Assembly: GCA_017506865.1 (NCBI GenBank)
Contig: JAFCMP010000073.1
Location: forward strand, 186,001 to 250,000
Source of the DNA: Tribonema minus
Taxonomy: Eukaryota; Sar; Xanthophyceae; Tribonematales; Tribonemataceae
DNA: 64,000 nucleotides
Direction of reading: 5' to 3'
In this document: in pieces, positions 39,801 to 47,239 of the stretch
Position numbering within the stretch: the stretch's first letter is position 1
Layout: every line of letters starts with the position of its first letter
The notes under the pieces: model-generated
What the model saw: only the letters and a program-made list of their open reading frames with translations
Databases searched by the model: none
Told to the model about the DNA's origin: nothing
Program-made: the position numbers and the translations under genes

Positions 39801-42800
39801 TGGTGGTGTTGTGGCGGCTCTGCTCAGCAAATTGCCTGAATTTTTACGCGTACCTTCGGTAGTGCCCAAGAGTGGTGAGTGCTGTGACCAACAGACCCCA
39901 GGCCTACCCCTTCGGTGCATACCTACCTGAAAATGCTGAGCATTGTGACCAAAAGTCTTGGCGTGGTGAGCGTTGTGGCCAAATATGTCCATACCTACCC
40001 TAGTGTGTGCGTACCTACCTGAGCGTGGTGAGCGTTGTGGCCAAATATGTCCATACCTACCCTAGTGTGTGCGTACCTACCTGGAGTGCTGAGTGTTGTG
40101 GCCAAAAGACTTACGTGATGAGCTTTGTGCCCAAAAGACTCTGTGCCTACCCTAGTGTGCATACCTACCTGAGAGTGGTGAGCGCTGTGGCCAAAGATGT
40201 CCATGTCTACCCTAGTGTGCATACCTACCTGAGAGTGCTGAGCGTTGTGCCTAAATATGTCCATGCCTACCTTAGTATATGGCTACCTACCTGGTAAGCG
40301 TTGCGGACATCTTTGCGTGGTGAGCGTTGTGGCCAAAGATGTCCATACCTACTCTAGTGTGTGCGCATGTACCTGAGAGTGGTGAGAGTTGTGGCCGTTT
40401 TGCTCAGCAGTATGATGAGCAGCGTGAGCAGCACGCCCGCCTGAGCCGTGATGTACGGCAGCCGGATGAAGACAATTACACCTGCGTGCGGGTGGCACAT
40501 GCATATGCAGTTGTGGAGTCGATATTCAACAGGTCGAAGTTCGGATGAAAAGCAGACGATGCTGCACTGCCCACTTCCACAAACAATGCTTGCGCAAACA
40601 AGGTGTGTATGGCAAGAACATCGTCGCATGTCGGAGAATTCATGCGGTTGCCATGCGGCTCGTGAGCAACGAAGGTGCGGCGCAGGCTATCCAGCGGTTC
40701 AGCTGATCACACCCTTACTTAAGACGCACTCACGAACCATCTTTTCTGCGCAGCAAACGCAATGACGTAGATAATTTTTAGGGGCGCGCAATTGGGGGAG
40801 GGGGGAGGAGGGGCTACACCAGTCAGCAAGTGGTGCCTGCCATCACAATTCACGTCCCTCAGCAGCAACAGTGTAACTGCCTGCAGACTTGTGATATTTC
40901 AAGAAGTACTTCGAATGTGGTATTTCCTGTGGCAGTGCTGTGAAGCCGGCACCGTTCTGCATCACCATGTGGAGGCAATGAGCAGCAACCAGCGGCATTC
41001 AACTTCAAGGGACAGTTGTGCTCACCGAGAATGTTCTGAAAGCACGGTAGAAACACTCCCTTCATGAGTCCGAGCTTCTGTTGCCGCCCTGCCGTAGTAG
41101 TTGCCTGTGGCAAGAACAGAGGTAGGTTGGTATGCAGCGAGCGGCGTGCGCTAAAGACAGGGCACGCAGCTCAGCAGCTCTATATATACATGACCTGGAA
41201 CTGAATAGCTCTGGAATACACATGTACTTTATTTACTTCGCTTGAGGGGCGGAAACCCTATTCCCGTACCGCGTCGTATACAACATGTACTTTTATTATA
41301 TTCCACTTGTGGCTGTGGAAATGCCATGTTGTAGGTGTGTCGCCTTGTTCTCACTCTTGGATGTAGCATGCAAAGCTTGCACGCCACACCCCGCCCCCCA
41401 CATCACCCCCAACAAAGCACCCGCAAGCGACTGTCCCCCACATACTAGCAGGGATACCAAACAAAGCTGCAAGACTCTCCCCCCACAGACAGACCCGTCT
41501 TAGGGCCACCCAGCTCCACGCAGACTCCATCTCAAAGTTTTCATGCAGGCCAAGGTCACCATAATGGGCCCTGAACTGGAGATTGTGGCTATCTACGTGA
41601 ACCCCGATATCATAGAGATAAGCAGAGGGAGTCACTGGGCGCCAGGCGCTGACGCTAGAGAGAAAGGCTATATAACTAAGTAAAGCATCGCCTCCTTGAT
41701 GAGCGAGGTCACGGCTCACCGCAGGCTGCAAGCCTGACAAGATATTGCCATTTACCGCTGCTAGTAACTTGTGGTTGGTGCCGTGGCGTGCAGCCGACTC
41801 CGCTTGCTCTCCAAGCACGCCAAGCCGCTCCCTGTCCCTCCTCCGCACGCCAGCCAGGGCTTCCGAGACACCACCACACGTTTGAAGTTCTCTCGAAGGG
41901 GCTACGCACGCTGGCATCACCTGGGGGCCGCTGGTGCTAGCTCCTGCAAGCCCTGCAGCCCAGCCCACCCACCAAACCAGCCGCATTCGCTGCCACGCCT
42001 TTCGGCGTTAACGAGCTTTTTTTTTACTCATGTACTTCAACGTGCTCCTATTGAGCTCGTGCACATGTCAAGTAGTATCCTTTAAGGTGTGTATTTGTAG
42101 CACACAGTCATGCTGGCGCCTGCCTCGAGCATGTTGTCACACACTACAGGCGGCCCCCTGTTTCCACGTATTAGAACAAAGCAGAGTGTGCAGACATTAA
42201 GTCGAGCAGCGCTACTGTCTGCAGCTTCGAGATGGTCCCCAGCACAGTTCTGCACCTGTACAACTTGACCAACTCTTACGAATTGCAAATTTCATGGGGT
42301 TTCCTTGAGGCAAACTGATTGGGTGGCGCGGGTTCTCGAGTTGAGCCAAAATTCCCCCAAGGTAATTCACGCTGACGCGCGCGCATGTATCGTCACATTG
42401 CTGAATGAATTGCCGCGCCGCGACAGACACGTCACCAGGCAGCACGATTCAGCACGCAGCGCTGCTCTTCTTGTGAGTGACGCTGCTAGCTGATCAGTGT
42501 CACTAGTTCAGTGACCACAGCTGTTGCGAGGGTCATCAAAGCGTGCTAATTAGCTTTTGAGCAAGGTTTTGAAAGTCGTATATCGATTTGGCGATCAGTG
42601 CTGATGGCGCAGTTTGCAGAACGCAGTGGAGTCTCTGTGCATGTGCCACACAAGAAGTCATTGATTGTTGCCGATGGAAATTCACAAAAACCCACAGCAG
42701 TTGCGAAAGCATGTGGAACTTGGGGTATGGGTAACCATTTTGTGAACACTCACTCGCAACTTTCTTGAAGAGTCATAGCATGCAGGTGTATGGGTGTCAC

Positions 42801-43188
42801 TGGCTTGGTGTAATCAACTAAGCAAGGTGGAGACAGCTTTGATCTTTGGTGCTGCAGGAGGCTGACCAGCGCCAGCACAGTGACACGTGCAGCTGCAATG
42901 TGTAACATGTGCAGCTGCAACGCACTGCAACAACACATCAACGGCGATATGATTGGCACCGAGCAATATAGGTAAGCTCACCAGTGCAGCAGCTTGCTGG
43001 TTCTTGCTGCTCATTACATACTGCTCGCTATCTCCCAGACCCGCTTCCGCATCGACCCCCAGCTCCGAGACACTGGCTGCCCTGTACTGCCCTTTGTGTG
43101 AGCGAGACCTGGGAGGCATGGGGCCTGCGGTGGAGGCCACATCGCTCCAGTCGAATTGCTGCCGCGATGAACTTGAGATTGAAGCCAT
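24206..43188 (-). CDS. KCC: KCC-type SLC12 cation-chloride cotransporter
   Basis: Electroneutral K-Cl symporter of the plasma or contractile-vacuole membrane (SLC12 family). Nineteen exons join in phase to about 1,020 residues, near the usual 1,050-1,150. Diagnostic motifs in order: [12 protein letters not shown] with [10 protein letters not shown] (TM1), [18 protein letters not shown] (KCC type, not NKCC), [59 protein letters not shown] and [12 protein letters not shown]; the C-terminal regulatory domain has [43 protein letters not shown], the terminal [16 protein letters not shown] and EVITQFG. One short junction (between the exons at 38779 and 37721) is unresolved. Three junctions are GC-AG or likely so. 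The introns are dominated by exon-echo arrays. Confidence 0.95.
25326..25468 (-). CDS. KCC: KCC exon: late C-domain
   Basis: Reads [20 protein letters not shown], then [20 protein letters not shown]. Weakly conserved. It was placed because both phases fit and the position matches the LRI-AEV-VVEM segment. Confidence 0.8.
25929..26016 (-). CDS. KCC: KCC exon: [11 protein letters not shown]
   Basis: Reads [20 protein letters not shown], then QDVRNYLEQ, equivalent to the CKLRLFTVAQ region of other KCCs. Phase 2 start, phase 0 end at GTGAGT. A copy of its start is at 26139-26195. Confidence 0.92.
26135..26205 (-). repeat. exon-echo of KCC CVLRLF exon start
   Basis: Copy of 25983-26040, including GATCCACTATCAnGTTGAA and GCAGCTGCATAGAGGCGGAG. 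Confidence 0.88.
26682..26824 (-). CDS. KCC: KCC exon: [10 protein letters not shown]
   Basis: Reads [20 protein letters not shown], then [20 protein letters not shown] and SLHPVWS, the most conserved stretch of the KCC C-domain. Phase 0 start, phase 2 end. Confidence 0.95.
27106..27219 (-). CDS. KCC: KCC exon: [12 protein letters not shown]
   Basis: 38 codons. It reads [20 protein letters not shown], then [18 protein letters not shown]. Phase 0 at both ends; donor GTGAGC. Three decayed copies of its acceptor and first 40 bases precede it (27440-27500, 27680-27735 and about 27955-27995). Confidence 0.94.
27440..27995 (-). repeat. exon-echo copies of KCC PNSVLL exon
   Basis: CAGTCCTCnGGCCAnGCnAG CAATACGCTGTTGGGCTGAG at 27454 and 27693, and a more decayed copy at about 27960-27995, spaced about 240-260 bp. 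Confidence 0.88.
28929..29000 (-). CDS. KCC: KCC exon: QSAGLGG-type segment
   Basis: 24 codons. It reads [20 protein letters not shown], then GTMQ, and joins the next exon as [13 protein letters not shown]. This matches the KCC consensus around LIQSAGLGGLEPNTVL. Phase 0 at both ends. Confidence 0.82.
29674..29751 (-). CDS. KCC: KCC exon: C-domain DGFCK
   Basis: 26 codons. It reads [20 protein letters not shown], then IDGFCK, corresponding to the KGFCQ segment of KCCs. Phase 0 at both ends; donor GTAAGA. Confidence 0.9.
30415..30905 (-). repeat. exon-echo array of KCC NWRPQ exon
   Basis: Four copies (about 30420, 30535, 30640 and 30835) of TGATCCCCCTnGATGAGCGC, TGCTGCCATGAGCAGCCCCC and TCCCCTTCTTC, ending at intact TACCTGCATG donors. 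The copy at 30632-30770 is long and open. Confidence 0.92.
30927..31127 (-). CDS. KCC: KCC exon: C-domain NWRPQ block
   Basis: 67 codons. It reads [20 protein letters not shown], then [16 protein letters not shown] and [20 protein letters not shown]. The amino acid permease C-terminal (SLC12) domain starts here. Four echo copies of its 3' part follow, one of which is a nearly complete open duplicate (30632-30770). Confidence 0.95.
31567..31671 (-). CDS. KCC: KCC exon: TM12 and start of C-domain
   Basis: 35 codons. It reads [20 protein letters not shown], then [15 protein letters not shown], matching the KCC KYIEYQGAEKEWGD-type region. Donor GTATGT. A run of about 100-bp tandem repeats containing its acceptor end lies upstream (31680-32160). 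Confidence 0.93.
31680..32160 (-). repeat. tandem array upstream of KCC TM12 exon
   Basis: Five units of about 95-100 bp, each with ACGCTTCAGCAGCATGTGAC, AGCGCTCAT, then ACAGCACCGCCGCCTG (the exon's acceptor end). Confidence 0.9.
32515..32836 (-). repeat. exon-echo array of KCC TM9-11 exon end
   Basis: Three copies (32515, 32605, 32725; live copy at 32837) of CAGCTGATGATGAGCATCAG, CAGCATnnACATGA, CGCCAGCGCCGTCCCCCA, each with intact CTCACCTG donor complement. Confidence 0.93.
32837..33121 (-). CDS. KCC: KCC exon: TM9-TM11
   Basis: 95 codons. It reads [20 protein letters not shown], then [40 protein letters not shown] and [14 protein letters not shown]. Phase 0 at both ends. Echo copies flank both sides: exon end at 32515-32830, exon start at 33175-33415. 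Confidence 0.95.
33175..33420 (-). repeat. exon-echo copies of KCC TM9-11 exon start
   Basis: Copies at 33180-33260 and 33355-33415 of CGCGATGAAGCCCGTGAGnG, GCTGCCGCCnGGGnCGTCCG and CAGAAACTGCGCAG. Confidence 0.9.
33658..33728. repeat. 35-bp direct duplication
   Basis: CCTACCCCCAAGCAATTCTC GTTGCATCCCT occurs twice in tandem next to the GC donor of the KCC TM7-8 exon. Confidence 0.9.
33778..34017 (-). CDS. KCC: KCC exon: TM7-TM8, GC donor
   Basis: 80 codons. It reads [20 protein letters not shown], then [20 protein letters not shown] and [10 protein letters not shown]. The donor is ATTCCG before GCAAGT (GC-AG intron); joining in phase 0 restores the conserved IPFLARV junction. Confidence 0.93.
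34866..34935. repeat. TTAGGG tract in KCC intron
   Basis: GGTTAGGGTTAAGGTTGGGG and TTAGGG units. Confidence 0.88.
34981..35040. repeat. perfect 20-bp tandem repeat, three copies
   Basis: TCATGTAAAATGCTGGAATG is repeated exactly three times inside a KCC intron. Confidence 0.98.
35264..35302. repeat. inverted partner of 41225-41266
   Basis: AATAGGGTTTCCGCCCCTCA AGCGGAAGTAAATAA is the reverse complement, with one base gap, of the segment at 41225. Both lie in KCC introns, about 6 kb apart. Confidence 0.85.
35435..35590. repeat. degenerate TTAGGG with GGAGCGCTGCG repeats
   Basis: Composite repeats of about 65 bp: TAGGGTTAGGnnTAGGnCAnC GGAGCGCTGCG, three to four units, just 3' (coding sense) of the KCC GIMAGSN exon. 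Confidence 0.85.
35624..35693 (-). CDS. KCC: KCC exon: GIMAGSNRS
   Basis: A 70-nt exon that reads [20 protein letters not shown], then IPK, the family-defining loop after TM6. Donor GTGAGC, phase 0. Confidence 0.94.
36544..36595 (-). CDS. KCC: KCC small exon with GC donor
   Basis: A 52-nt exon that reads [16 protein letters not shown]. It joins upstream as GAT and downstream as AGC, restoring the KCC motif [13 protein letters not shown]. The donor is CCCAG before GCAAGT, a textbook GC donor. Both phases fit exactly, so confidence in this tiny exon is high. Confidence 0.9.
36598..36970 (-). repeat. tandem array upstream of KCC 52-nt exon
   Basis: About five units of 55-75 bp with GGCnCACAnCnnnATAGCAG CAGnGCAGTGAA. 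Confidence 0.8.
37500..37721 (-). CDS. KCC: KCC exon: TM4-TM5 region
   Basis: Acceptor CCCCTCAG. It reads [20 protein letters not shown], then [20 protein letters not shown] and [12 protein letters not shown], with extracellular-loop sequence [11 protein letters not shown] at the end. Phase 1 at both ends. Copies of its start lie at about 37840-37870 and 37970-38005, and copies of its end near 37286-37310. Confidence 0.9.
37835..38010 (-). repeat. exon-echo copies of KCC TM4-5 exon start
   Basis: GTCATCnnCnCCATGAGGAA CAGGGACAGC followed by an expanded G-run (C-run on the coding strand) at 37846 and 37972. The first has a pure G tract of about 22. Confidence 0.88.
38779..38985 (-). CDS. KCC: KCC exon: TM2-TM3 (3' end uncertain)
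   Basis: Reads [20 protein letters not shown], then [20 protein letters not shown] and [16 protein letters not shown]. The echo copy at 38690 suggests the exon ends at TACTACAG before GCAGCA, which would be another GC donor. That gives phase 2, but the next recognised exon needs phase 1, so a micro-exon or a different end must exist. Confidence 0.88.
39710..40372 (-). repeat. minisatellite-like exon-echo array of KCC TM1-2 exon end
   Basis: About ten units of 45-75 bp with TACCTACCTGAGAGTGGTGA GCGTTGTGGCC and AAAnATGTCCATACCTACCC TAGTGTG. The first part equals the exon's last bases plus donor (CCTGAGAGTGGTGAGAGTTG TGGCC). Confidence 0.93.
40373..40481 (-). CDS. KCC: KCC exon: TM1-TM2
   Basis: Reads [20 protein letters not shown], then [15 protein letters not shown]. 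Phase 1 start, phase 2 end (AG before GTACAT), giving Ser with the next exon. It is followed (at lower coordinates) by an array of about ten copies of its donor region. Confidence 0.93.
41026..41104 (-). CDS. KCC: KCC exon: start of TM1
   Basis: Acceptor CCACAG, phase 0. It reads [20 protein letters not shown], then CFQNILG, the start of TM1 in KCCs. It ends in phase 1 (G before GTGAGC), matching the next exon (GT). Confidence 0.93.
41225..41266. repeat. inverted partner of 35264-35302
   Basis: TTATTTACTTCGCTTGAGGG GCGGAAACCCTATT. Because KCC exons lie between the two copies they are unlikely to be the ends of one intact element; they may be solo copies of a small repeat. Confidence 0.85.
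42982..43188 (-). CDS. KCC: KCC exon 1 (start)
   Basis: ATG at 43186-43188, 69 codons, donor GTGAGC, phase 0. It reads [20 protein letters not shown], then a Ser/Arg-rich hydrophilic stretch, a plausible cytosolic N-terminus. Phase 0 lets it join directly to the exon at 41104. Whether further exons lie in the 1.9-kb intron is open. Confidence 0.65.
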
Positions 43189-43404
43189 AGGCGGAGCTCA
43201 CCTGCCCAGCCGCTAGAAACCTTAGCGAGCCGCAACACACGCGCGAACAACTTCTTTCAGTTGCGCCGTTATAACCGCGATAATCGCGACTACAGGAAGG
43301 AGGTCCTCCCTGTTAAGCCCCTTCGTTTTCAGTTGTTGGCCAAACTTTGGGAGGCAACTGCAGTGGAGTGTGGAGCCCCGCTGTGCAAAGCACTGCGCTG
43401 TACT
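43189..43404. promoter_or_regulatory. divergent promoter region KCC / PH-like gene
   Basis: Only about 216 bp separate the KCC ATG (minus) from the first ATG of the PH-like gene (plus), so both promoters must lie here or within the transcribed 5' ends. The plus frame is open back to 43261 but begins after a TTTCAG, so an upstream 5' exon for the plus gene is possible. No TATA box is evident. Confidence 0.45.
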
Positions 43405-44799
43405 ATGTTACGTTCTTGCTTTGGGCTCTGCGGCTCGCCCCATGACGTCTCTGCAGAACCCCCGGATTTTGAAGTAGAAAGCGCCCTAAAGAGAAGCGAT
43501 GAGAAGCTGGCTGCAGCGGTGGCAGCACCAGCAGCACCAGCCAAGGAGGCGGATGCAGCAGTAACTGAAATTCCCGAGGCAGCTGCGACAGCTGTGGCTC
43601 CAGGAATCGCTGAGGGCACCGAAGAGAAGACCGCAACAATAACCTCCCTCAAAGGCAAACTGCCAGAAGAGCAGGTAGCCACTCCCGAGCCTTCTACATC
43701 GCCACCATTGCCCGCGGCAGAGCCTGCTGCTGCCACAGAGGCTGCGGGCGTGACTGAACCTGCTGTGCGTGCCCTGGAGCTCATTGGGGAATCTGTACCG
43801 GAGGCAGATACGGCCAGAGCGACAGAGATAGGCCCAGAGCTCAAAGAGGGAATTAGTGCGGCCGACAGCGGCGCCGCCGAAGCTGCTGCTGCGGCCACAG
43901 CTGCTGCGGCTGCAGGTGCAGCGGCTGCGGCTGCTGCTACAGCTAACGCAGTGCTGGAGGGTGCAAACACGAGTGATTTGCCTGCATCAGCTGGTGTGCC
44001 CGACAGCGAGGCGGCCAGCGCAACCGAGGCACCAGCAGCTGAGCCCAAGCCAGTAGATGCAGAGTCGACAGCAACCGTGGAGACGCCACAAACTGCTGAC
44101 ACAGAGCCAAGCACAAGCACGGTGCAGGCGTTGGCGCCGGAGATGACAGGTTCAGAGGGAGCAGAACCCACTCCAGCAGCAGTACCAGCAGAGGAAACAG
44201 CGCCAACAGTATCAGCATCGAAGGCAGTAGCTGACGCCCCGGCAGAAAGTCGTGAGCCAGCAGAAGCGGAGACAGCTCCGCCAGCAGTGGCGCCTGTGGA
44301 GCCGGCTGCCGAAGGAGGCACTGACGCAGCTGAACCTGCTTCGGCGGAGGCAGCTGAGCCTGCTGCAACAGCGGAACCTGCTACAGCAACGGAACCTGCT
44401 ACAGCAGCAGAACCTGCTACAGCAGCAGAACCTGCTACAGCAGCGGAACGTGCTGGCACGGAGGCGGCGAAGCCTCCTGCGGCGGCGGAGGCAGCGGATG
44501 CTGCTGCTGCGCAGGCAGCGGCACCTGCTGCAGCGGCGACGGAGGCGCCCGAAGCGCCTGTGCCAGCAGCAGAGGAGACTGCAGAACCGGCGGCTGCGCT
44601 GGCAGCAGCGGCAGCGCCTGAGGCGGCGGCAGTTGACGCAGGTGCAGCAGCAGCAGCGGCGGAGGAGCCGGTGGCAGAGCCAGAGGCGAGTGGCGGCGGT
44701 GGCGGCAGCGGCGGCGGCAGCGGCTTGATGGATCGCGCTGCTTTTGTGGAGCTGCTGAGCAACGGCATTCCTGTCATGAAGCACAAAAAGGGCAACAAG
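43405..44799 (+). CDS. PH-like gene exon 1
   Basis: 465 codons from the ATG to donor GTGAGA after AACAAG. A low-complexity body gives a 541-residue antisense open frame (43329-44954), which is a GC-composition shadow. The 18-bp tandem repeats at 44355-44450 encode the AEPATA units. Confidence 0.78.
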
Positions 44800-45961
44800 G
44801 TGAGACATTGAATCAGTTCTCGAGCTAGTGAGAGCAGACTAGTGAGAGCAGGCTTAAAGCATGCGCCTGGCGGCAGCTGAGGTAGGTGAAGCACAACGCC
44901 CTGCCCACCTCTCGTTCTTCCCCTCCAAATAACAAAGCAAGTGCACTGCACCACTTTGCTTGTTCTCTTTGTTCACCATCTTGTCCAGCAAGGTCTTTCA
45001 ACCAGGCGTACTCGTGCTTGCAGCAGAAAGCCGTACCGCACCTGCAGCTGTGTGACCTGATTGACGGCAGCTACAAAGGGTTTGCTGCTGTTGCCGCCGC
45101 TGCAGCGTTTGCTGCTGCGAATGAGCTTCACCTCTCCTCCTGCAGCTGCCGCTGCTGCAAGCCTTGCTTGAAGTCTCGCGTCGTGTGACAGGGGCGCAGT
45201 TGCGCCGTTGGTATCCAGCTCAACTTCAATCGAGTCTTGCTAAATGACTGCTTGGGGTCCCCTCAAATGTCTGGTGTAAGGAATGATGAACTGCGCAATG
45301 TCCTGTGACTGCAATCACGCACCTTTGCCTAACTCTAGCCATAACCCTGTCCCTAACCGCACGTCCCCCCGCACAACCCCCCAACATAAAACGTGGTATG
45401 CAGACGGTGAACCGCGTCATGTACTACGACGCCGACTCGGCGACCATCTCCTTCAACGAGCCCTATCCTAACCCTACCCCCAACTCCCCCCTCCCCAAAA
45501 CAAACACGCGTTGTGCAGACCGTGAACCGCGTCATGTACTACGACGCCGAATCTGCGACCATCTTCTTCAACGAGCCTAACCCTGGCCCTAACCCCCATC
45601 TTTTTCAATTAGCATGCCCCTGACACTAACCGCACGTCCCCTGAACACCCCGGCGCAGACGGTGAACCGCGTCATGTACTATGACGCCGACTCCGCAACC
45701 ATCTTCTTCAATGAGGCGCGTCCCTCCACGCACCGCCGCCTCGCCTCCCTGCTGGGCCTCACGCACGACAAGCAGCCGCTGTCGGGGCTCGAGTCGGCGG
45801 CGCTCGCGTCGGAGCTGCCGGCGGCGGCGCTGCCGTACGCGCCCGTGCACGCGGCGCAGTCGGTCGCGCTGGCGTTCCCCGGGCGCACGCTGCACCTGAC
45901 GCTCGAGACGGAGGAGCTGGCGCGGGCCGTGGCGGGGGGGTTCACGCAGCTCAAGGCCTAG
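43405..45961 (+). CDS. Ala/Glu/Pro-rich protein with PH-like C-terminal domain
   Basis: Two exons (43405-44799 and 45659-45961) join in phase 0 to about 565 residues. The N-terminus MLRSCFGLCGSP has two close cysteines, possible lipid-modification sites. Residues about 30-445 are disordered, rich in Ala, Glu, Pro and Thr, with six-residue AEPATA-type repeats near 44355-44450. A Gly/Ser linker leads to FVELLSNGIPVMKHKKGNK, then TVNRVMYYDADSATIFFNE and a tail with FPGRTLHLTLETEELARAVA and GGFTQLKA. The pattern (NGIxVxKHxxGxxxxRVxYYD...IxFNE, ending in a helix) resembles PH-like domains of PLC or unconventional PH type. Function unknown; membrane or lipid association is inference. A start at 43261 is not excluded. 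Confidence 0.75.
45395..45580 (+). repeat. exon-echo copies of PH-like exon 2 start
   Basis: Two copies of GCAGACnGTGAACCGCGTCA TGTACTACGACGCCGA...ACCATCTnCTTCAACGAG; both retain AG and an open frame (MYYDADSATISFNEP, MYYDAESATIFFNEP), then run into CCTAACCC repeats. Confidence 0.95.
45659..45961 (+). CDS. PH-like gene exon 2
   Basis: Acceptor GGCGCAG, 100 codons plus TAG. It reads TVNRVMYYDADSATIFFNEA, then RPSTHRRLASLLGLTHDKQP and ends GGFTQLKA. Two upstream copies of its first 60 bases (45401 and 45518) keep the AG and the reading frame, and the stop region is repeated downstream. Confidence 0.8.
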   Translation, partial: TVNRVMYYDADSATIFFNEARPSTHRRLASLLGLTHDKQPLSGLESAALASELPAAALPYAPVHAAQSVALAFPGRTLHLTLETEELARAVAGGFTQLKA

Positions 45962-46140
45962 GAGGGGGGGGGGGGTTCACGCAGCTCACGGGCTGGGAAA
46001 GGGGGGTTCACGCAGCTCAAGGCCTAGGAGGGGGGGGGGGTTCACGCAGCTCAAGGCCTAGGAGGGGGGGGGGGTTAGGCAGCTCAAGGCCTAGGATGGG
46101 GGGGGGGGGTAGGGGTACGCAGTTCAAGGCCTAGGACGCG
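45935..46140 (+). repeat. tandem copies of the PH-like gene's stop-codon end
   Basis: About five copies of GGGTTCACGCAGCTCAAGGC CTAGGAGGGGGGGGG after the live TAG, with period of about 35-45 bp. Confidence 0.95.
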
Positions 46141-47069
46141 GGGGGTGAGGGGGGCGGGGGGGGCTGCTGCTGCGCCGGGTGGTGCTGCTGGCTGGCAAAG
46201 GCTTCCCGTCAGACACTGCGAGCGCTATGTCCGGGAAATTTCTATGCGGTACACTAGTCGTGATGCGCTCTCCGCGCTGCGTTCGCTGGCAGCACCTCTG
46301 CCGATCGGTACTGGCTCTGCGTCGATGAGCTTTTCATCCGTTGTGTGTGGGGAGGGTTTGTTTGAGTCTCGCAACGCTGCTGATGCCAGCAGCATCTCAG
46401 CGTTGCGGACACTGCCGCAGCGGCGCGTTTTTTGGGTACGGGGTAAGGGTTACGGTTAGCCAGGGGGGACCCCCCCCAAACCCTGCGACGCGTCATCGGA
46501 CGTCTAATGCGACAGGACGCGTGTAGCAATAATGGAAGATGTACAGGCAGGGGAGCGTGCGAGCGGCAACGGCGTTGCGACGATTTTCGACAGTGCACAT
46601 AGCGGCGGGGCCATGCTGTGCACGCCACAGAGGCAGCCGCGCGGGCGCACTGCGAGCTCGCAGCGTGTTCGCTGCGCCGACAGGAACGGGTTGCGGTAAT
46701 GCGCGCGTACACAGAGGGAGACTGGACGATATGTGTACACGTTTTCGGCCTTCGTGCAAGGAGAGAGTAGGGGTACTAATTGCACGTTTTTTGGCGCGAT
46801 TTGTGACAGGGGCTGAGCGCTGCTGCTGTGCCCGTCAGCGCCAAATGGCGACTTCAGTGGGTATGTGGGGGCGAAGTTTTGATTCGATGCGCGGCGGCAC
46901 AGTCAAGCGGCCACCGGTTGCCTGCAGCCAGGCTTTGCCACGCGCGCAGAGTGAATGTTACGTGTGTTTGCCACCTGCATGCCTGGGTTTCCGCTTTATG
47001 CATACATGATGAAACAGGGGGACAGCCCTTGTGGCATTGACTTGTATTGTATCTGTGATGCGCGTTGTT

Positions 47070-47215
47070 ACCATGTTGATTTCGAGCAAAAATCGCCCTG
47101 ACCATATGCCAGCTAGGGCCTACCTTCAGCATCATGACACTGCCTGTGCAATGAACACAGGTCTTGAGTGACCAACGCCAGCAGTCATGCTTGTGCACGT
47201 TGTGACTTGGGTGTG
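47070..47215 (-). repeat. dispersed repeat, inverted copy
   Basis: Reverse-complement match to 54541-54690. The shared frame reads KHDCWRWSLKTCVHCTG here and KHDCWRWSLETFVHCTG there, with mostly conservative or silent differences, so it may once have been coding. The family is unknown. Confidence 0.6.
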
Positions 47216-47239
47216 ATGTGAAAATGAACAAATGCGTAT

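Noticed and set aside
39710..40372. CRISPR-like array of repeats and spacers
   Set aside because: Spacing is irregular, the spacers are related to each other, and the repeat is derived from the neighbouring exon end of a eukaryotic gene.
35264..41266. An intact DNA transposon bounded by inverted repeats
   Set aside because: The interval contains in-phase KCC exons and no transposase; the inverted repeats are probably independent solo copies.
41351..41986. 211-codon minus frame in the first KCC intron
   Set aside because: Same strand as KCC but with no cotransporter similarity and no matching splice phases; phase 0 already allows exon 1 to join the TM1 exon directly. Could be a retained segment, but unsupported.
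43329..44954. 541-codon open frame on the minus strand
   Set aside because: It is antisense to the Ala/Glu/Pro-rich exon, itself Ala/Ser-only low complexity, and has no family motif; a GC-composition shadow.
46145..46459. 104-codon open frame downstream of the PH-like gene
   Set aside because: No motif, no splice context, and it starts in G-rich repeats of the preceding stop region.
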